From assembly GCF_041262565.1 (NCBI RefSeq), contig NZ_JBGCCJ010000001.1, positions 3,162,001 to 3,226,000 on the forward strand: 64,000 nucleotides of DNA. The letters are read 5' to 3'. How positions within the stretch are numbered: position 1 is the first letter of the stretch; each line of letters starts with the position of its first letter. The position numbers were made by a program, and so were the translations under genes. Below the pieces are notes generated by a model. That model was not told the origin of the DNA. It worked only from the letters and a program-made list of their open reading frames with translations, and ran no database searches. This DNA comes from Leifsonia sp. EB41 (lineage in GTDB: Bacteria > Actinomycetota > Actinomycetes > Actinomycetales > Microbacteriaceae). Positions 1-9,643 of the stretch are shown piece by piece.

Positions 1-2
1 GT

Positions 3-1541
3 TGGGTGATCTGGGCGGGCGTCGCGGTCGGCTTCGGGTTCCTGACCAAGCAGCTCCAGGCGTTCCTCATTCTCCCGGTGCTCGCCGGGGTCTACCTGGC
101 GGCGGCGCGGATCTCCTGGGCGAAGCGCTTCGGCCACCTGTTCGCGGCGCTCGGCGCGGTGGTCGTCGCCGCGGGCTGGTGGGTCGCGATCGTCCAGGTC
201 GTCCCCGCCTCCTTGCGGCCGTACATCGGCGGTTCGCAGACCAACAGCTTCCTGGAGCTGACCTTCGGCTACAACGGGCTCGGCCGCCTCACCGGCAACG
301 AGACCGGCAGCGTGACCGGCGGCCGGGGCGGCGCGACGGGAGGCGGGATGTGGGGAGCCACCGGCATCCTGCGCCTGTTCGAGAACGAGGTCGGCGGCCA
401 GATCGCCTGGCTGCTCCCGGCGGCGCTCGTGCTGTTCGTCGTGGCGCTCCTGCTCGGCCGCCGGATGGCGCGCACCGACGCCCGCCGCGCGACCCTCCTG
501 CTGTTCGGCGGCTGGCTGATCGTGACCGCGGTCGCGTTCTCGTTCATGGCCGGCATCTTCCACGCCTACTACACGGTCGCGCTGGCCCCGGCGCTCGCCG
601 GCGTCGTCGCGATCGGCGCCTCGGCGGTCTGGGGTGCCCGCGACCGGCTGTGGGTGCGCATCCTCTCGGCCGTGACCATGCTCGGCACCGCGGTGTGGGC
701 GTGGGTGCTGCTCGACCGCGCGACCTCCTGGCTCCCGTGGCTGAAGGTGGTCGTCCTCGCCGTCGCGCTCGCGGCGTCCGTGCTGCTGCTCCTTCCCCCG
801 CGCAGCCGGGCGCTGTCAGGCGCGACCATCGCCGCGACGCTGGTGGCGGCGCTGCTCGCGCCCACCGCGTACACGCTGCAGACCGTGACCACGGGGCACA
901 GCGGGTCGATCGTGACCGCGGGGCCGACCGTGGCGGGGGCGATGGGCGGGCCGGGCGGCGGGCGCGGATTCGGCGGGGCGCCCACCGGCGGCGGGGGCGC
1001 GCCGGGTGGCGGCTTCGGCGGACAGGGCGGGTTCCCCGGGACCGGTGGGACGAACGGCGGGACCGGCGGGACGGCAGGCGGGACCGGCGGGACGGCCGGC
1101 GGCACCGGCGGCACGACGGGCGCGCAGGGCGGCACGACGGGCGGCGCCACCGGGGCACCCGGCGCTGCGCGCGGCGGCGGAATGGGCGGCCTCCTCGGCT
1201 CCAGCACGGTCAGCTCCCAGCTCAGCGCCTTGCTGAAGGCGAACGCCTCCTCCTACACCTGGGTGGCGGCGGCGATCGGCTCCAACTCCGCGGCGGGCTA
1301 CCAGCTCGCGACCCAGGAGGCCGTGATGCCGATCGGCGGCTTCAACGGCTCCGACCCGTCACCCACGCTGGCGCAGTTCGAGCAGTACGTGAAGGAAGGA
1401 AAGGTCCACTACTTCATCGCCGGCGGGGTCGGCCAGGCCAACGGCGGGAGCAGCGCCTCCAGCGCCATCGCCTCCTGGGTCGAGAAGAACTACACCGCGA
1501 CGACAGTGGGAGGTGTCACCCTCTACGACCTGACGAAGTGA
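3..1541 (+). CDS. GT39-type (ArnT/PMT-like) membrane glycosyltransferase, C-terminal part
   Basis: The reading frame is open at the left window edge, so the N-terminus and the catalytic acidic loop are missing. About 510 residues remain. Several hydrophobic segments (roughly residues 1-30, 35-60, 130-150, 165-215, 225-280) alternate with short loops, as in polyprenyl-phosphate-sugar-dependent glycosyltransferases of the ArnT/PMT class that glycosylate envelope components. Residues around 315-395 form a Gly/Thr-rich low-complexity stretch, followed by a soluble C-terminal domain of about 110 residues ending at the TGA. The glycine-rich insert is common in actinobacterial members of this family. 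The family is inferred from the overall pattern and the exact acceptor is unknown. Confidence 0.75.
   Translation, partial: WVIWAGVAVGFGFLTKQLQAFLILPVLAGVYLAAARISWAKRFGHLFAALGAVVVAAGWWVAIVQVVPASLRPYIGGSQTNSFLELTFGYNGLGRLTGNETGSVTGGRGGATGGGMWGATGILRLFENEVGGQIAWLLPAALVLFVVALLLGRRMARTDARRATLLLFGGWLIVTAVAFSFMAGIFHAYYTVALAPALAGVVAIGASAVWGARDRLWVRILSAVTMLGTAVWAWVLLDRATSWLPWLKVVVLAVALAASVLLLLPPRSRALSGATIAATLVAALLAPTAYTLQTVTTGHSGSIVTAGPTVAGAMGGPGGGRGFGGAPTGGGGAPGGGFGGQGGFPGTGGTNGGTGGTAGGTGGTAGGTGGTTGAQGGTTGGATGAPGAARGGGMGGLLGSSTVSSQLSALLKANASSYTWVAAAIGSNSAAGYQLATQEAVMPIGGFNGSDPSPTLAQFEQYVKEGKVHYFIAGGVGQANGGSSASSAIASWVEKNYTATTVGGVTLYDLTK
942..1185 (+). repeat. Gly/Thr-rich low-complexity coding repeat
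   Basis: Imperfect tandem repeats of GGNACNGGCGGN type encode runs such as GGTGGTAGGTGG inside the glycosyltransferase. They sit between the last membrane segment and the C-terminal domain and look like a flexible linker. Repeat number may vary between strains. Confidence 0.7.
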
Positions 1542-1551
1542 CGCCCTCGAA

Positions 1552-1600
1552 GGGCACGTAAACGCCCCTAAAACGCCGTTTTAGGGGCGTTTACGTGCCC
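1552..1600. terminator. Perfect 24-bp inverted repeat (terminator or REP-like element)
   Basis: Arms 1552-1575 and 1577-1600 are perfect reverse complements with a one-base centre. The element starts 10 bases after the glycosyltransferase stop and contains CCCCTAAAACG / CGTTTTAGGGG, so it could terminate transcription in either direction. The outer arms are almost identical to the repeat at 24331-24379, which suggests a dispersed palindromic family as well as a terminator. Confidence 0.75.
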
Positions 1601-1691
1601 CTCGGCGACGCGGTGAACGGTTGGCGGGCGATCATCGGCGATTGGCTGCGGATGAGCGGCGGATGTCGGTGGTCCACGCCAAGATGGTCCA

Positions 1692-2996
1692 GTGACCGAT
1701 AGCGCCCCCTCCGCCACGCGGGTGCCCACGGCGGAGCCCGTCGAGCACCGCGGGCACCTCGGCGTCGCCGGCGGCACGGCGCTCTACGTCGCGGCCGTCC
1801 TCGGAACGGGCATCCTCGTCCTGCCCGCGCTCGCCGCCGCCGCGGCCGGACCCGGCGCGATCCTCGCGGTCGCCGCCCTCGCGCTCATCTCGGTGCCACT
1901 GGCCGCGACGTTCGCCGCGCTGGCCCGCCGCCACCCCGACGCCGGCGGCGTCGCCACGTTCGCCCGCCGCGCCTTCGGCCCGACCTCCGCGCGGATCGTC
2001 AGCTACTGGTTCTTCTTCGGCACCCCGATCGGCGCACCCATCGCCGCGCTGATGACCGCGCGCTACGTCGTGGCGGTGATCGGCGGCGACGCCGTGCAGA
2101 CCGTCGTCATCGCGATCGCCCTGATGGTCGTCCCCGTCGCGGTCACCGCGTTCGGCGTCCGGTTCGCCGCGTCCGTCCAGCTCGTGCTCTCCGGGGCGCT
2201 CATCGCCGTGCTCGTCTTCGTCCTCGCCGCCGCCGCGCCGCACGCGCGCGCCGGGAACCTCCAGCCCCTGCTCCCGCACGGCTGGTCGGGCGTCGGGCTC
2301 GCGATGAGCCTCTACATCTGGGCGTTCGCCGGATGGGAGGCCGTCGCCGGCATCGGCGGGGAGTTCCGCAACCCGCGGCGCGACATCCCGCGCGCGACCG
2401 CTCTGGCGCTGGTGATCGTGTCGGTCGCCTACCTCGCGATCCAGACCGTCACCGTCGCCGTGCTGGGCGGCCGCGCCGCCACATCGGCCGTCCCGCTGCT
2501 CGACCTCGTGTCGGTCGCGACCGGCTCCGGCGGCGGCATCGTTGTCGCGGTCATCGCCGCGATCGTCGTCACGGGCGTCTTCAACGCCTACCTCGCCGCC
2601 TTCAGCAAGCTGGGCGCCGCGATGGGCCGCGACGGCGACCTCCCCACCTGGTTCGGCCGCGGCGCCGAGAACGGCGCCGTCGCTCGACGAGGGCTCCTAC
2701 TGTCGGCGGTGGTCATGGCGCTGTACTCGGTCGTGGTGCTGGCCAGCGGCGACCTCCAGCCGTTCATCCTCGTGCACACCAGCATCGCGGCGGCCGTCTA
2801 CGGGCTGGGCGTCGCGAGTGCGATCGTCCTGCTGCCGACCCGCTCGCCGGGGTGGTGGATGGCTGTCCTCTCGGTCGTGTTCGCGGCAGGACTGCTGGTG
2901 CTGGCCGGCTGGCACCTGGTGTTCCCGGCCGGGATCGCGGCGATCGCGGTGCTCGTCGGGGTCGTTACGCGCCGGAGGACGCGCCGCCGCGGGTGA
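1692..2996 (+). CDS. APC-superfamily amino acid permease
   Basis: A 434-residue polytopic membrane protein with about 12 predicted hydrophobic segments. The first segment carries a Gly-rich GTGILVLPALAA-type stretch, typical of the unwound TM1 of APC transporters; a second typical patch (WAFAGWEAVAGIGGEFRNP) lies near residue 210. It probably imports or exchanges an amino acid or amine by proton or antiport coupling. The start is GTG at 1692 with only a weak ribosome site. The gene stands alone between the 1552-1600 hairpin and the LacI gene. Substrate cannot be read from the sequence. Confidence 0.85.
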   Translation: MTDSAPSATRVPTAEPVEHRGHLGVAGGTALYVAAVLGTGILVLPALAAAAAGPGAILAVAALALISVPLAATFAALARRHPDAGGVATFARRAFGPTSARIVSYWFFFGTPIGAPIAALMTARYVVAVIGGDAVQTVVIAIALMVVPVAVTAFGVRFAASVQLVLSGALIAVLVFVLAAAAPHARAGNLQPLLPHGWSGVGLAMSLYIWAFAGWEAVAGIGGEFRNPRRDIPRATALALVIVSVAYLAIQTVTVAVLGGRAATSAVPLLDLVSVATGSGGGIVVAVIAAIVVTGVFNAYLAAFSKLGAAMGRDGDLPTWFGRGAENGAVARRGLLLSAVVMALYSVVVLASGDLQPFILVHTSIAAAVYGLGVASAIVLLPTRSPGWWMAVLSVVFAAGLLVLAGWHLVFPAGIAAIAVLVGVVTRRRTRRRG

Positions 2997-3043
2997 GCCG
3001 CACGGACGCGCCGCAGCACGGCCCCGTCACGGATAATGGGGCG

Positions 3044-4078
3044 GTGCCCCACGATCCTGCGGTCCGCGCCGCGAGCATCCGCGACGTCGCGCTCCTCGCC
3101 GGCGTCTCGCACCAGACGGTGTCCCGGGTCATCAACGACCACCCGAGCATCCGGGACTCCACCCGGCAGCGTGTCCTCGACGCGATGGAGCACCTCCAGT
3201 ACCGCCCCAACCGGGCGGCGCGGGCGCTCGTCACCGCGCGGTCGCGCACCCTCGGCGTGCTCTCCACCACCGCGGCCGCCCTCTACGGGCCGGTGTCGAG
3301 CATCAACGCCGTCCAGGGCGCCGCTCGCGACGCCGGGTACTACCTCGCGGTCGCCCAGATCCCCGAGCTGACCGACGCGGGGATCGCCGCGGCGCTCGAC
3401 CACCTGCTGGCGCAGGCGGTGGAGGGCATCATCGTCATCGCGCCGCAGGACCTGGTGCTGGAGCACATCTCGAGCGCGCGCATCGGCGTCCCGTACGTCA
3501 CGCTCCAGGGCGGATCGGAGCACGTCGAGCGCGAGCTGACGGTCGACCAGGAGGCCGGGGCCCGCGCGGCGACCGCGCACCTGATCGGGCTCGGTCACCG
3601 GCGCATCCTCCACATCACCGGCCCGCTCGCGTGGTTCGAGGCGCAGGCGCGCGTCGCCGGCTACAGCCACGAGCTGGAGGCCGCGGGCCTGGCGCCGGCG
3701 CTGCTGGAGGGCGACTGGTCCGCCGAGTCGGGGTATCGCGCAGCTCAGACCTTCGTGCGGGATCCCGAGACCACGGCGGTGTTCGCGTCGAACGACCAGA
3801 TGGCGCTCGGGGTGTACCACGCCGCCCGGGAGGCCGGCCGGCGCATCCCGGAGGACCTGAGCGTCGTCGGCTTCGACGACATCCCGGAGGCGGCGCACTT
3901 CTGGCCGCCGCTGACCACCGTCCTGCAGGACTTCACCGAGCTCGGCCGCCGCAGTGTGGAGCGCCTGGTCGCCGAGATCGAGGGCGGCGAGGTGCCGGGG
4001 CCGGCCAGCCTGCTGCCGGAGCTGATCGTGCGCGAGTCGACGACAGCTCCCGGGGCTGCCGGGAGGCCGGGCGGATGA
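3044..4078 (+). CDS. LacI-family transcriptional regulator
   Basis: A 344-residue regulator. Residues about 12-35 (IRDVALLAGVSHQTVSRV) form the LacI helix-turn-helix, followed by the hinge and a periplasmic-binding-protein-like effector domain with the usual C-terminal GFDDIPEAAHFWPPLTTV block. The start is taken as GTG 3044 because it places the helix-turn-helix 11 residues from the N-terminus; the reading frame itself is open far upstream, inside the permease gene. The stop overlaps the ATG of the following MFS gene (ATGA), so it probably co-transcribes with and controls that pump. Effector unknown. Confidence 0.9.
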   Translation: MPHDPAVRAASIRDVALLAGVSHQTVSRVINDHPSIRDSTRQRVLDAMEHLQYRPNRAARALVTARSRTLGVLSTTAAALYGPVSSINAVQGAARDAGYYLAVAQIPELTDAGIAAALDHLLAQAVEGIIVIAPQDLVLEHISSARIGVPYVTLQGGSEHVERELTVDQEAGARAATAHLIGLGHRRILHITGPLAWFEAQARVAGYSHELEAAGLAPALLEGDWSAESGYRAAQTFVRDPETTAVFASNDQMALGVYHAAREAGRRIPEDLSVVGFDDIPEAAHFWPPLTTVLQDFTELGRRSVERLVAEIEGGEVPGPASLLPELIVRESTTAPGAAGRPGG

Positions 4079-5460
4079 GCACCGACGAGCGGCACCGGGA
4101 CATGGCCGGGCGCCTCGCCAAGCCGGAGGGGGTGCTCGCGCCGCGCTACCGCTGGGTGAGCATCGGGATGTGCCTGCTCGTCACGCTGGCGGCCTTCGAA
4201 GCGCTCGCGGTGACGACGATCATGCCCACCGTCAGCCACCAGCTGCACGGCGCCGGCCTGTACGCCTTCGCATTCGCCGGGCCGCTCGCCGTCGGGGTCG
4301 TCGGCATGGTCGTGGCCGGGACCTGGTGCGACCGCGGCAACCCCCGAACCGTCCTGTTCGCATCGGTCGGGCTGTTCGCGACCGGGCTCATCCTGGCCGG
4401 TCTCGCACCGACGATGGGACTGTTCGTCACCGGACGGCTCGTGCACGGGCTCGGCGGCGGCGCGCTCACCGTGGCGCTCTACGTGATCGTCGCGCGCGTC
4501 TACCCACCACGGCTGCACGCCCGGATCTTCGCCGGTTTCGCCGCCGCGTGGGTCATCCCGTCGCTGATCGGCCCGGTGATCGCGGGCGCCGTCGCCGAGA
4601 CGGTCGGCTGGCGCTGGGTGTTCCTCGGCGTCGTGGCGCTGGTCGTTCTCGCGATGCTGATGGTCGTGCCCGCGATGCGCGGCCTGCACGCGCCCGAGCG
4701 GCGACCGGAGGGAGGCCGGCGCGAGCTGGCACGTGCCGGGCTGGCCACGCTGGTGGCAGTCGCCGTCCTCGCCCTCACACTCGCCGCGGAGGCGCGCGGA
4801 CCCGTCCAGTGGCTGGTCCCGGTGTTCGCGGCGGCGGGTGCGATCGCGGCGCTGCGGCCCCTGATCCCGGCGGGCACGCTGCTCGCGCGCCGCGGCCTCC
4901 CGAGCGTGGTCCTGCTGCGGGCGATCATCGCCGGGACGTTCTTCTCCGCGGAGGTCTACGTGCCGCTGCTGATGGTGACGCAGTACGGCGCGTCCCCGGC
5001 CGTCGCGGGCCTCGCGCTCACCGCCGCGGGCCTGAGCTGGGCCGCGGCCTCCTGGGCGCAGGGCCGGTTCCCGTCGATCAGCCACCGCCTCGCCGCGCGC
5101 CTCGGCGCCCTCGGCTTGACCATCGCGATCGCCTCCCTGCTGGTGACCGCGCTGACCGGGGCCTCCCCGGTGATCGTGGTCGTCGGCTGGGCGTTCGCCG
5201 GCGCCGGGATGGGCATCCTCTACCCGCGCCTCGGCGTCCTCACCCTGGAGTACTCGACCCCCGCCGACCAGGGTTTCAACAGCTCGGCCCTGTCGATCGC
5301 GGACTCCACCGGCTCGGCCATCGCCCTGGCCACGACCGCGATCGCGTTCTCCGCGCTCGGCGGCGCGTCATCGCCCGCGGCGTTCGCCGGGGTATTCGCC
5401 GTGAACGGCGTCCTGTGCCTGGCCGCGTGGCTGTGCGGCGGCCGGATCGTCCGCCGCTGA
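4075..5460 (+). CDS. MFS transporter (drug-efflux type)
   Basis: A 461-residue major facilitator with about 12-14 membrane segments. After TM2 comes a GTWCDRGNPRTVL loop, the MFS signature (GxxxDRxxR type), and a Gly-rich TM4-TM5 region (GRLVHGLGGGALTVALYV) like that of DHA2/DHA1 proton antiporters. ATG 4075 overlaps the LacI stop by four bases, implying translational coupling. The pairing suggests the regulator senses the exported compound or a sugar. It is convergent with the next MFS gene, 27 bases away. Confidence 0.85.
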   Translation: MSTDERHRDMAGRLAKPEGVLAPRYRWVSIGMCLLVTLAAFEALAVTTIMPTVSHQLHGAGLYAFAFAGPLAVGVVGMVVAGTWCDRGNPRTVLFASVGLFATGLILAGLAPTMGLFVTGRLVHGLGGGALTVALYVIVARVYPPRLHARIFAGFAAAWVIPSLIGPVIAGAVAETVGWRWVFLGVVALVVLAMLMVVPAMRGLHAPERRPEGGRRELARAGLATLVAVAVLALTLAAEARGPVQWLVPVFAAAGAIAALRPLIPAGTLLARRGLPSVVLLRAIIAGTFFSAEVYVPLLMVTQYGASPAVAGLALTAAGLSWAAASWAQGRFPSISHRLAARLGALGLTIAIASLLVTALTGASPVIVVVGWAFAGAGMGILYPRLGVLTLEYSTPADQGFNSSALSIADSTGSAIALATTAIAFSALGGASSPAAFAGVFAVNGVLCLAAWLCGGRIVRR

Positions 5461-5487
5461 CCCGCCGCGCGCCTGTGAAGCGGTCGC

Positions 5488-6774
5488 TCACGGAGCGGTG
5501 GGGGCGGCCTCCGCGTCGCCCGCCGCGGCCGCCCCACGCGCTCCCGCGGAGTCCGACGGGTCGTCCTGCCGCCGGCTCGCCAGCAGGAACGGGATCCCGA
5601 TCAGCTCGATCGCGCCGCCGATGACGAGCGACGTCCCGTACCCCCAGAGGTCGGCCGCGCGCCCGAGCGCCGGCTGGATGACCACGCCGCCGAGGCTCCC
5701 GAACAGCGAGTCGAACGACAGCACGGTCGCGCGCTGCTTCGACGGGATCATGTCGTTCAGGTACGCCTGCCGCACCGGGCCCGCCACCGCGAACACGAAA
5801 CCCCAGATCACCAGCAGCACCACCGCGAACCAGAAGAACGCCGTCAGTCCCATCGCCACCAGGATGACGATGCTGGCGAGCGAGGCGCCGATGATCGTCG
5901 TCGTCCGCTTGGCGAACAGGCGCCGGAGCCGCGGCGCGAAGATGCCGCCCGCCACCTGCGCGAGCGACAGGATGGCCGCCGCGAGTCCGGCGACCGAGTA
6001 CGCCTTCGGGTCGCCGTACAGTTCGAGCAGGTACGGCTGGAGGGCGTAGAAGGCGTAGATCCCGACCCCGGACGCGAACGGCGCCGACAGGATGATGTAG
6101 CGCACCGAGCGCTTCCGCATCCCGTGCTCGATCGACTGGGTGAGGACGTTCCTGGTCGCCCGGAGCGGCCCCATCGATCGGTCGGGGGTGAAACCGACGT
6201 CGCGCATCGCGATGAAGGCGAACACGAACATCCCGACGAGCACGCCCGCGCGCAACAGGAACGGCACCCCGAGGTTCGTCACCTGCGCGATCACCCCGCC
6301 CAGCACGGACCCGGCGAACATCGCCGCCCCGGTGACGACGAGCGCGCGACCGAAGACGGACTCCAGGCTCCCGGTGTACCCGGTGTACGCGAGCGCGTCG
6401 ACCAGCCACGCGTCCGTCGCGCCGGAGAAGAAGGTGAAACCGAGCCCGAGCAGCATGGAGGCCACCGCCCACCAGAAGAACGGCGCGTGCCACAGCCAGA
6501 GCAGCCAGTACAGCACGGTCGACAGCGACAGGGTGATCGTGCCGAGCAGATAGGAGGCGCGGCGCCCGATGGTGTCGGCGACGACCCCGGTGGGGATCTC
6601 GAAGATGACCATCCCAGCGGTGAAGAACGCGTTCGCCGCGAACGCCTCGAAGTTGGTCAGTCCGGCGTCGAGCAGGAACAGGGTGTTGATGCCCCAGATG
6701 AACGACGCGGCCAGGGTGTTGCCGAGCAGGAGGGTGAGGTAGACGGCCTGGACCCGGCGGGGTGACGGGTTCAT
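5488..6774 (-). CDS. MFS transporter
   Basis: A 428-residue membrane protein of the major facilitator superfamily. The start ATG at 6774 is followed by a short basic N-terminus and the first hydrophobic segment. The loop after TM2 reads GVVADTIGRRASYLLG, a good match to the MFS signature G-x-x-x-D-x-x-G-R-R. The C-terminal tail is Ala-rich and soluble. The open frame extends upstream, but that part overlaps the divergent glycerate kinase region and lacks MFS features. The 98-base space to glycerate kinase must hold divergent promoters. Substrate unknown. Confidence 0.85.
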   Translation of the reverse strand: MNPSPRRVQAVYLTLLLGNTLAASFIWGINTLFLLDAGLTNFEAFAANAFFTAGMVIFEIPTGVVADTIGRRASYLLGTITLSLSTVLYWLLWLWHAPFFWWAVASMLLGLGFTFFSGATDAWLVDALAYTGYTGSLESVFGRALVVTGAAMFAGSVLGGVIAQVTNLGVPFLLRAGVLVGMFVFAFIAMRDVGFTPDRSMGPLRATRNVLTQSIEHGMRKRSVRYIILSAPFASGVGIYAFYALQPYLLELYGDPKAYSVAGLAAAILSLAQVAGGIFAPRLRRLFAKRTTTIIGASLASIVILVAMGLTAFFWFAVVLLVIWGFVFAVAGPVRQAYLNDMIPSKQRATVLSFDSLFGSLGGVVIQPALGRAADLWGYGTSLVIGGAIELIGIPFLLASRRQDDPSDSAGARGAAAAGDAEAAPTAP

Positions 6775-6871
6775 GGCCGGGGACCGGATGGTGCGTTCAT
6801 GCCCAGAATCATCGTCCTCTCGGTGGCGGGATGCCAGAGGCCGTCTCCGGAACTGTGCCAGGGTGGTGCTG

Positions 6872-7969
6872 ATGAGCACCGTCGTCTTCGCCCCCGACTC
6901 CTTCAAGGGCTCCGCGACGGCGGCGGAGGTGGCGTCGGCGCTCGCCGCGGGATGGTCGTCGGTGCGTCCCGACGACCGGATCGTCCTCGCGCCGATGGCG
7001 GACGGCGGCGAGGGCACGCTTGACGCGTTCGAGGTGGCGGTGCCCGGGTCCAGCCGCCGTCCCGTGCGCGTGACCGGACCGGACGGCGCCCCGCGGAACG
7101 CGAGCTGGCTCCTGCTGCCGGACGAGACGGCCGTCGTCGAGCTGGCCGAGACCAGCGGGATCGGGCTGATGCCGGCGCTCGCCTCCTTCGACGCCCAGAC
7201 GACCGGGTTCGGTCAGGCGATCGCGGCCGCGCTGGACGCCGGTGCGACCGGGCTGCTGCTCGCGATCGGGGGCAGCGCCTCCACGGACGGGGGAGCCGGG
7301 ATGCTGTCGGTCCTCGGTGCGCGGCTGCTCGATGCGGCCGGGGAGGCCGTCCCTCCGGGAAATCGTGGCCTCACCGGCCTCGATCATGTGGAGCTCGGGA
7401 GCCTGCGGGCGCTTCCCGCGGGAGGCGCGCGCGTCCTGAGCGACGTGACCAGCCCGCTGCTCGGACCGGACGGCGCGGCGGCGGTGTTCGGACCGCAGAA
7501 GGGCGCGGGTCCGGACGACGTGCCCGTGCTGGAGGCCGGGCTCGCCCGGTTCGCGGACATGCTGCGGGAGACCGGCGTCACCGTCGACCCCGCCACACCG
7601 GGAGCAGGCGCGGCCGGCGGGACCGGCTTCGGCCTGCTCGCCTGGGGCGCGACGATCGCTCCGGGGTCGGCGGCGGTCGGGGAGGCGCTCGGGCTGCCCG
7701 CGCTGCTGGCCGGTGCGGATTCGGTGGTGACGGGCGAAGGCCGGTACGACGACCAGTCGGCGGCGGGCAAGGTCCCGGGGTACGTCGCGGGGCTGGCTGG
7801 TGCGGCGGGGATCCCCGCGTTGCTGGCCGCCGGTTCGATCACGGCGCAGCCGCGCGGCTTCGCGGGCGCTGTCTCGCTCTCCGAGCTCGCGGGCGACTCC
7901 GCGGCCGCCATCGGCGACCCGCTCCGCTGGGCCGCGGCCGCCGGCGCCGAGCTCGCCCGCCGCGCCTGA
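6872..7969 (+). CDS. Glycerate kinase (type 1)
   Basis: A 365-residue protein of the GarK/GlxK family, which phosphorylates glycerate with ATP to feed glycolysis. Seen features: the N-terminal APDSFKGSATAAEVA motif, PMADGGEGTLDAF near residue 45, a Gly-rich GGSASTDGGAGMLSVLGA stretch near 130, and the C-terminal GEGRYDDQSAAGKVPGYVA block near 285. ATG 6872 is preceded by GGTGGTG and sits just before the conserved beta-strand. Length matches the family. It stands alone, so the source of glycerate is not evident here. Confidence 0.93.
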   Translation: MSTVVFAPDSFKGSATAAEVASALAAGWSSVRPDDRIVLAPMADGGEGTLDAFEVAVPGSSRRPVRVTGPDGAPRNASWLLLPDETAVVELAETSGIGLMPALASFDAQTTGFGQAIAAALDAGATGLLLAIGGSASTDGGAGMLSVLGARLLDAAGEAVPPGNRGLTGLDHVELGSLRALPAGGARVLSDVTSPLLGPDGAAAVFGPQKGAGPDDVPVLEAGLARFADMLRETGVTVDPATPGAGAAGGTGFGLLAWGATIAPGSAAVGEALGLPALLAGADSVVTGEGRYDDQSAAGKVPGYVAGLAGAAGIPALLAAGSITAQPRGFAGAVSLSELAGDSAAAIGDPLRWAAAAGAELARRA

Positions 7970-7979
7970 GCCGTCGCCG

Positions 7980-8105
7980 CCAACGGAGGAGATCGGCCCG
8001 CCCACACCCTCCCACGACAGCCAACGGAGGACATCGGGCCGCGCGGCCCCACAATCTCCTCCGCTGGCTGCGCTATGGGCCGCGTGGGAACCGGATGTCC
8101 TCCGG
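7980..8105. repeat. Four-part palindromic repeat between convergent genes
   Basis: Two forward copies of CCAACGGAGGANATCGG (7980 and 8021) are followed by two inverted counterparts (8054-8067 and 8091-8105). The first forward copy matches the first inverted copy (GGAGGAGAT / ATCTCCTCC) and the second matches the second (GGAGGACATC / GATGTCCTCC). The pairs are therefore interleaved, not nested. It separates convergent glycerate kinase and xylB and probably acts as a bidirectional terminator or REP-type element. Confidence 0.6.
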
Positions 8106-8111
8106 TAGCGC

Positions 8112-9539
8112 CTACGGCAGGTACTGCCCGCGCTGCTCGCGGATGACCGGCCGCGTGTCGACCGCCAGCGGCGGGGCCGCCTCCACGGTCCAGGACGGGC
8201 GCTCACCCGTCAGTGCCCACGCCGCCTGCACGGCTCCGCCGTCGGCGACGTACTCGCCCGGCGCCGGCACGACGACCGGCGCGTCGAACACCTGCGCCGC
8301 GATGGCCGCGACCGCGCGGTTCTGCGCTGCTCCGCCGATGAGCAGGATGCGCTTCTCCCTCACCCCGACCGCCCGCACGGCGTCGAGTCCGTCGGCGAGG
8401 CCGCACAGCATCCCCTCGATGGCCGCGCGTGCGAACGTCGCCGGGCGCGTGCTCGCGATGGTGAGGCCGTGGAGGCTGGCCTTCGCGTCCGGGAGGTTCG
8501 GCGTGCGCTCGCCCTCGAAGTACGGGACGAGCACGACGCCCTCCGCGCCGGGCTCCACCGACAACGCGAGCTCGGCGAGGGCGTCGAAGTCCACTGAGAG
8601 GAGGTCGGCGATGGAACTCAGGACGCGGGCCGCGTTGAGGGTCGCGATGAGGGGGAGGCGGAGGCCGCTCGCGTCGGCGAACCCGGCGACGGTCCCGGTC
8701 GCGTCCGCGATGGGGGCGTCGGTCACGGCGAAGACGGTGCCGCTGGTGCCGATGGACACGACCACGTCGCCGTCTGCGGCGCCAAGGCCGAGCGCGGCGC
8801 CCGCGTTGTCGCCGGCGCCGGGGCCGACGAGGACGCCGTCAGGGGTGCGGCCGGCGGAGTCCGCAGGTCCGAGGACGCGGGGGAGGATGACGCCCGCGCC
8901 TGAACCCCCGGCCTCCCGCCCCGCACGCCCCAGCGCCCGCTCGAACAGCTCGAAATCGTACGCCCCGGTCCCCGCGCTCCAGTACGCCGTCCCGCTCGCG
9001 TCCGACCGATCCGTCGTCAGCGCCTCCAGGTCAGGCCCCAGCGGGCTCTCGTCCGCCGGGCCGTAGCCGAGCAGACGCCAGGTCAGCCAGTCGTGGGGGA
9101 GCGCGACGGCCGCCACTCGCGCGGCATTGACGGGCTCCGCGTCCCGCAGCCAGCGCAGCTTGGTCGCAGTGAAGGACGCCACCGGCACCACGCCGACCCG
9201 CGACGCGTACGCCTCCGCGCCGACCTCCGCGATCAGGTCGCGGGCGGCCTGGGCGCTGCGGGTGTCGTTCCAGAGCAGCGCGTCGCGGATGACGCGGCCG
9301 TCCGCGTCCAGCACCACCATGCCGTGCTGCTGGCCGGCGATGGAGATCGCGGCCACGTCGGAGAGGCCGGCCGCGGCCTCCAGGGCCGAGCGCAGCGCAC
9401 TCCACCACGCGGCCGGGTCGACCTCCGTTCCGTCCGGGTGCGCGGCCCTGCCGGTGCGCACCAGCGCGCCGGTCTCCAGGTCGCGCACGACCACCTTGCA
9501 GCTCTGCGTCGACGAGTCGACGCCCGCGACCAACGTCAC
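8112..9539 (-). CDS. xylB: Xylulokinase
   Basis: A 475-residue FGGY-family sugar kinase that phosphorylates D-xylulose to xylulose 5-phosphate. The N-terminus [15 protein letters not shown] is the FGGY phosphate-binding loop; [10 protein letters not shown] near residue 75 and [14 protein letters not shown] near 260 are typical xylulokinase blocks, and [21 protein letters not shown] near 390 is the FGGY C-terminal signature region. The start is ATG at 9539. The gene lies 104 bases downstream of xylA in the same direction, with a strong hairpin between, so it may be expressed at a lower level than xylA. Confidence 0.95.
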   Translation of the reverse strand: MTLVAGVDSSTQSCKVVVRDLETGALVRTGRAAHPDGTEVDPAAWWSALRSALEAAAGLSDVAAISIAGQQHGMVVLDADGRVIRDALLWNDTRSAQAARDLIAEVGAEAYASRVGVVPVASFTATKLRWLRDAEPVNAARVAAVALPHDWLTWRLLGYGPADESPLGPDLEALTTDRSDASGTAYWSAGTGAYDFELFERALGRAGREAGGSGAGVILPRVLGPADSAGRTPDGVLVGPGAGDNAGAALGLGAADGDVVVSIGTSGTVFAVTDAPIADATGTVAGFADASGLRLPLIATLNAARVLSSIADLLSVDFDALAELALSVEPGAEGVVLVPYFEGERTPNLPDAKASLHGLTIASTRPATFARAAIEGMLCGLADGLDAVRAVGVREKRILLIGGAAQNRAVAAIAAQVFDAPVVVPAPGEYVADGGAVQAAWALTGERPSWTVEAAPPLAVDTRPVIREQRGQYLP

Positions 9540-9570
9540 GAACTCACCTCACTTCTCAAGACTCAGCCAC

Positions 9571-9627
9571 CGAGGGGCACGTCGTCGTCACTTTCCACGC
9601 GGAAAAGCGACAACGACGTGCCCCTCG
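9571..9627. repeat. Long hairpin between xylA and xylB (REP-like or intercistronic terminator)
   Basis: Arms of about 25 bases starting GAGGGGCACGTCGT and ending ACGACGTGCCCCTC pair with few mismatches around a CCACGCGG centre. It lies within the xyl operon and could cause partial termination or protect the xylA mRNA 3' end. Its outer ends (CGAGGGGCACGT and ACGTGCCCCTCG) match the ends of the repeats at 1552-1600 and 24331-24379. Confidence 0.65.
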
Positions 9628-9643
9628 GCAGCAACGGGTAGCG

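Noticed and set aside
544-1207. Long minus-strand open frames rich in Pro or Arg opposite the Gly-rich glycosyltransferase region
   Set aside because: Mirror translation of the GGC/ACC repeat; no domain, start signal or codon bias.
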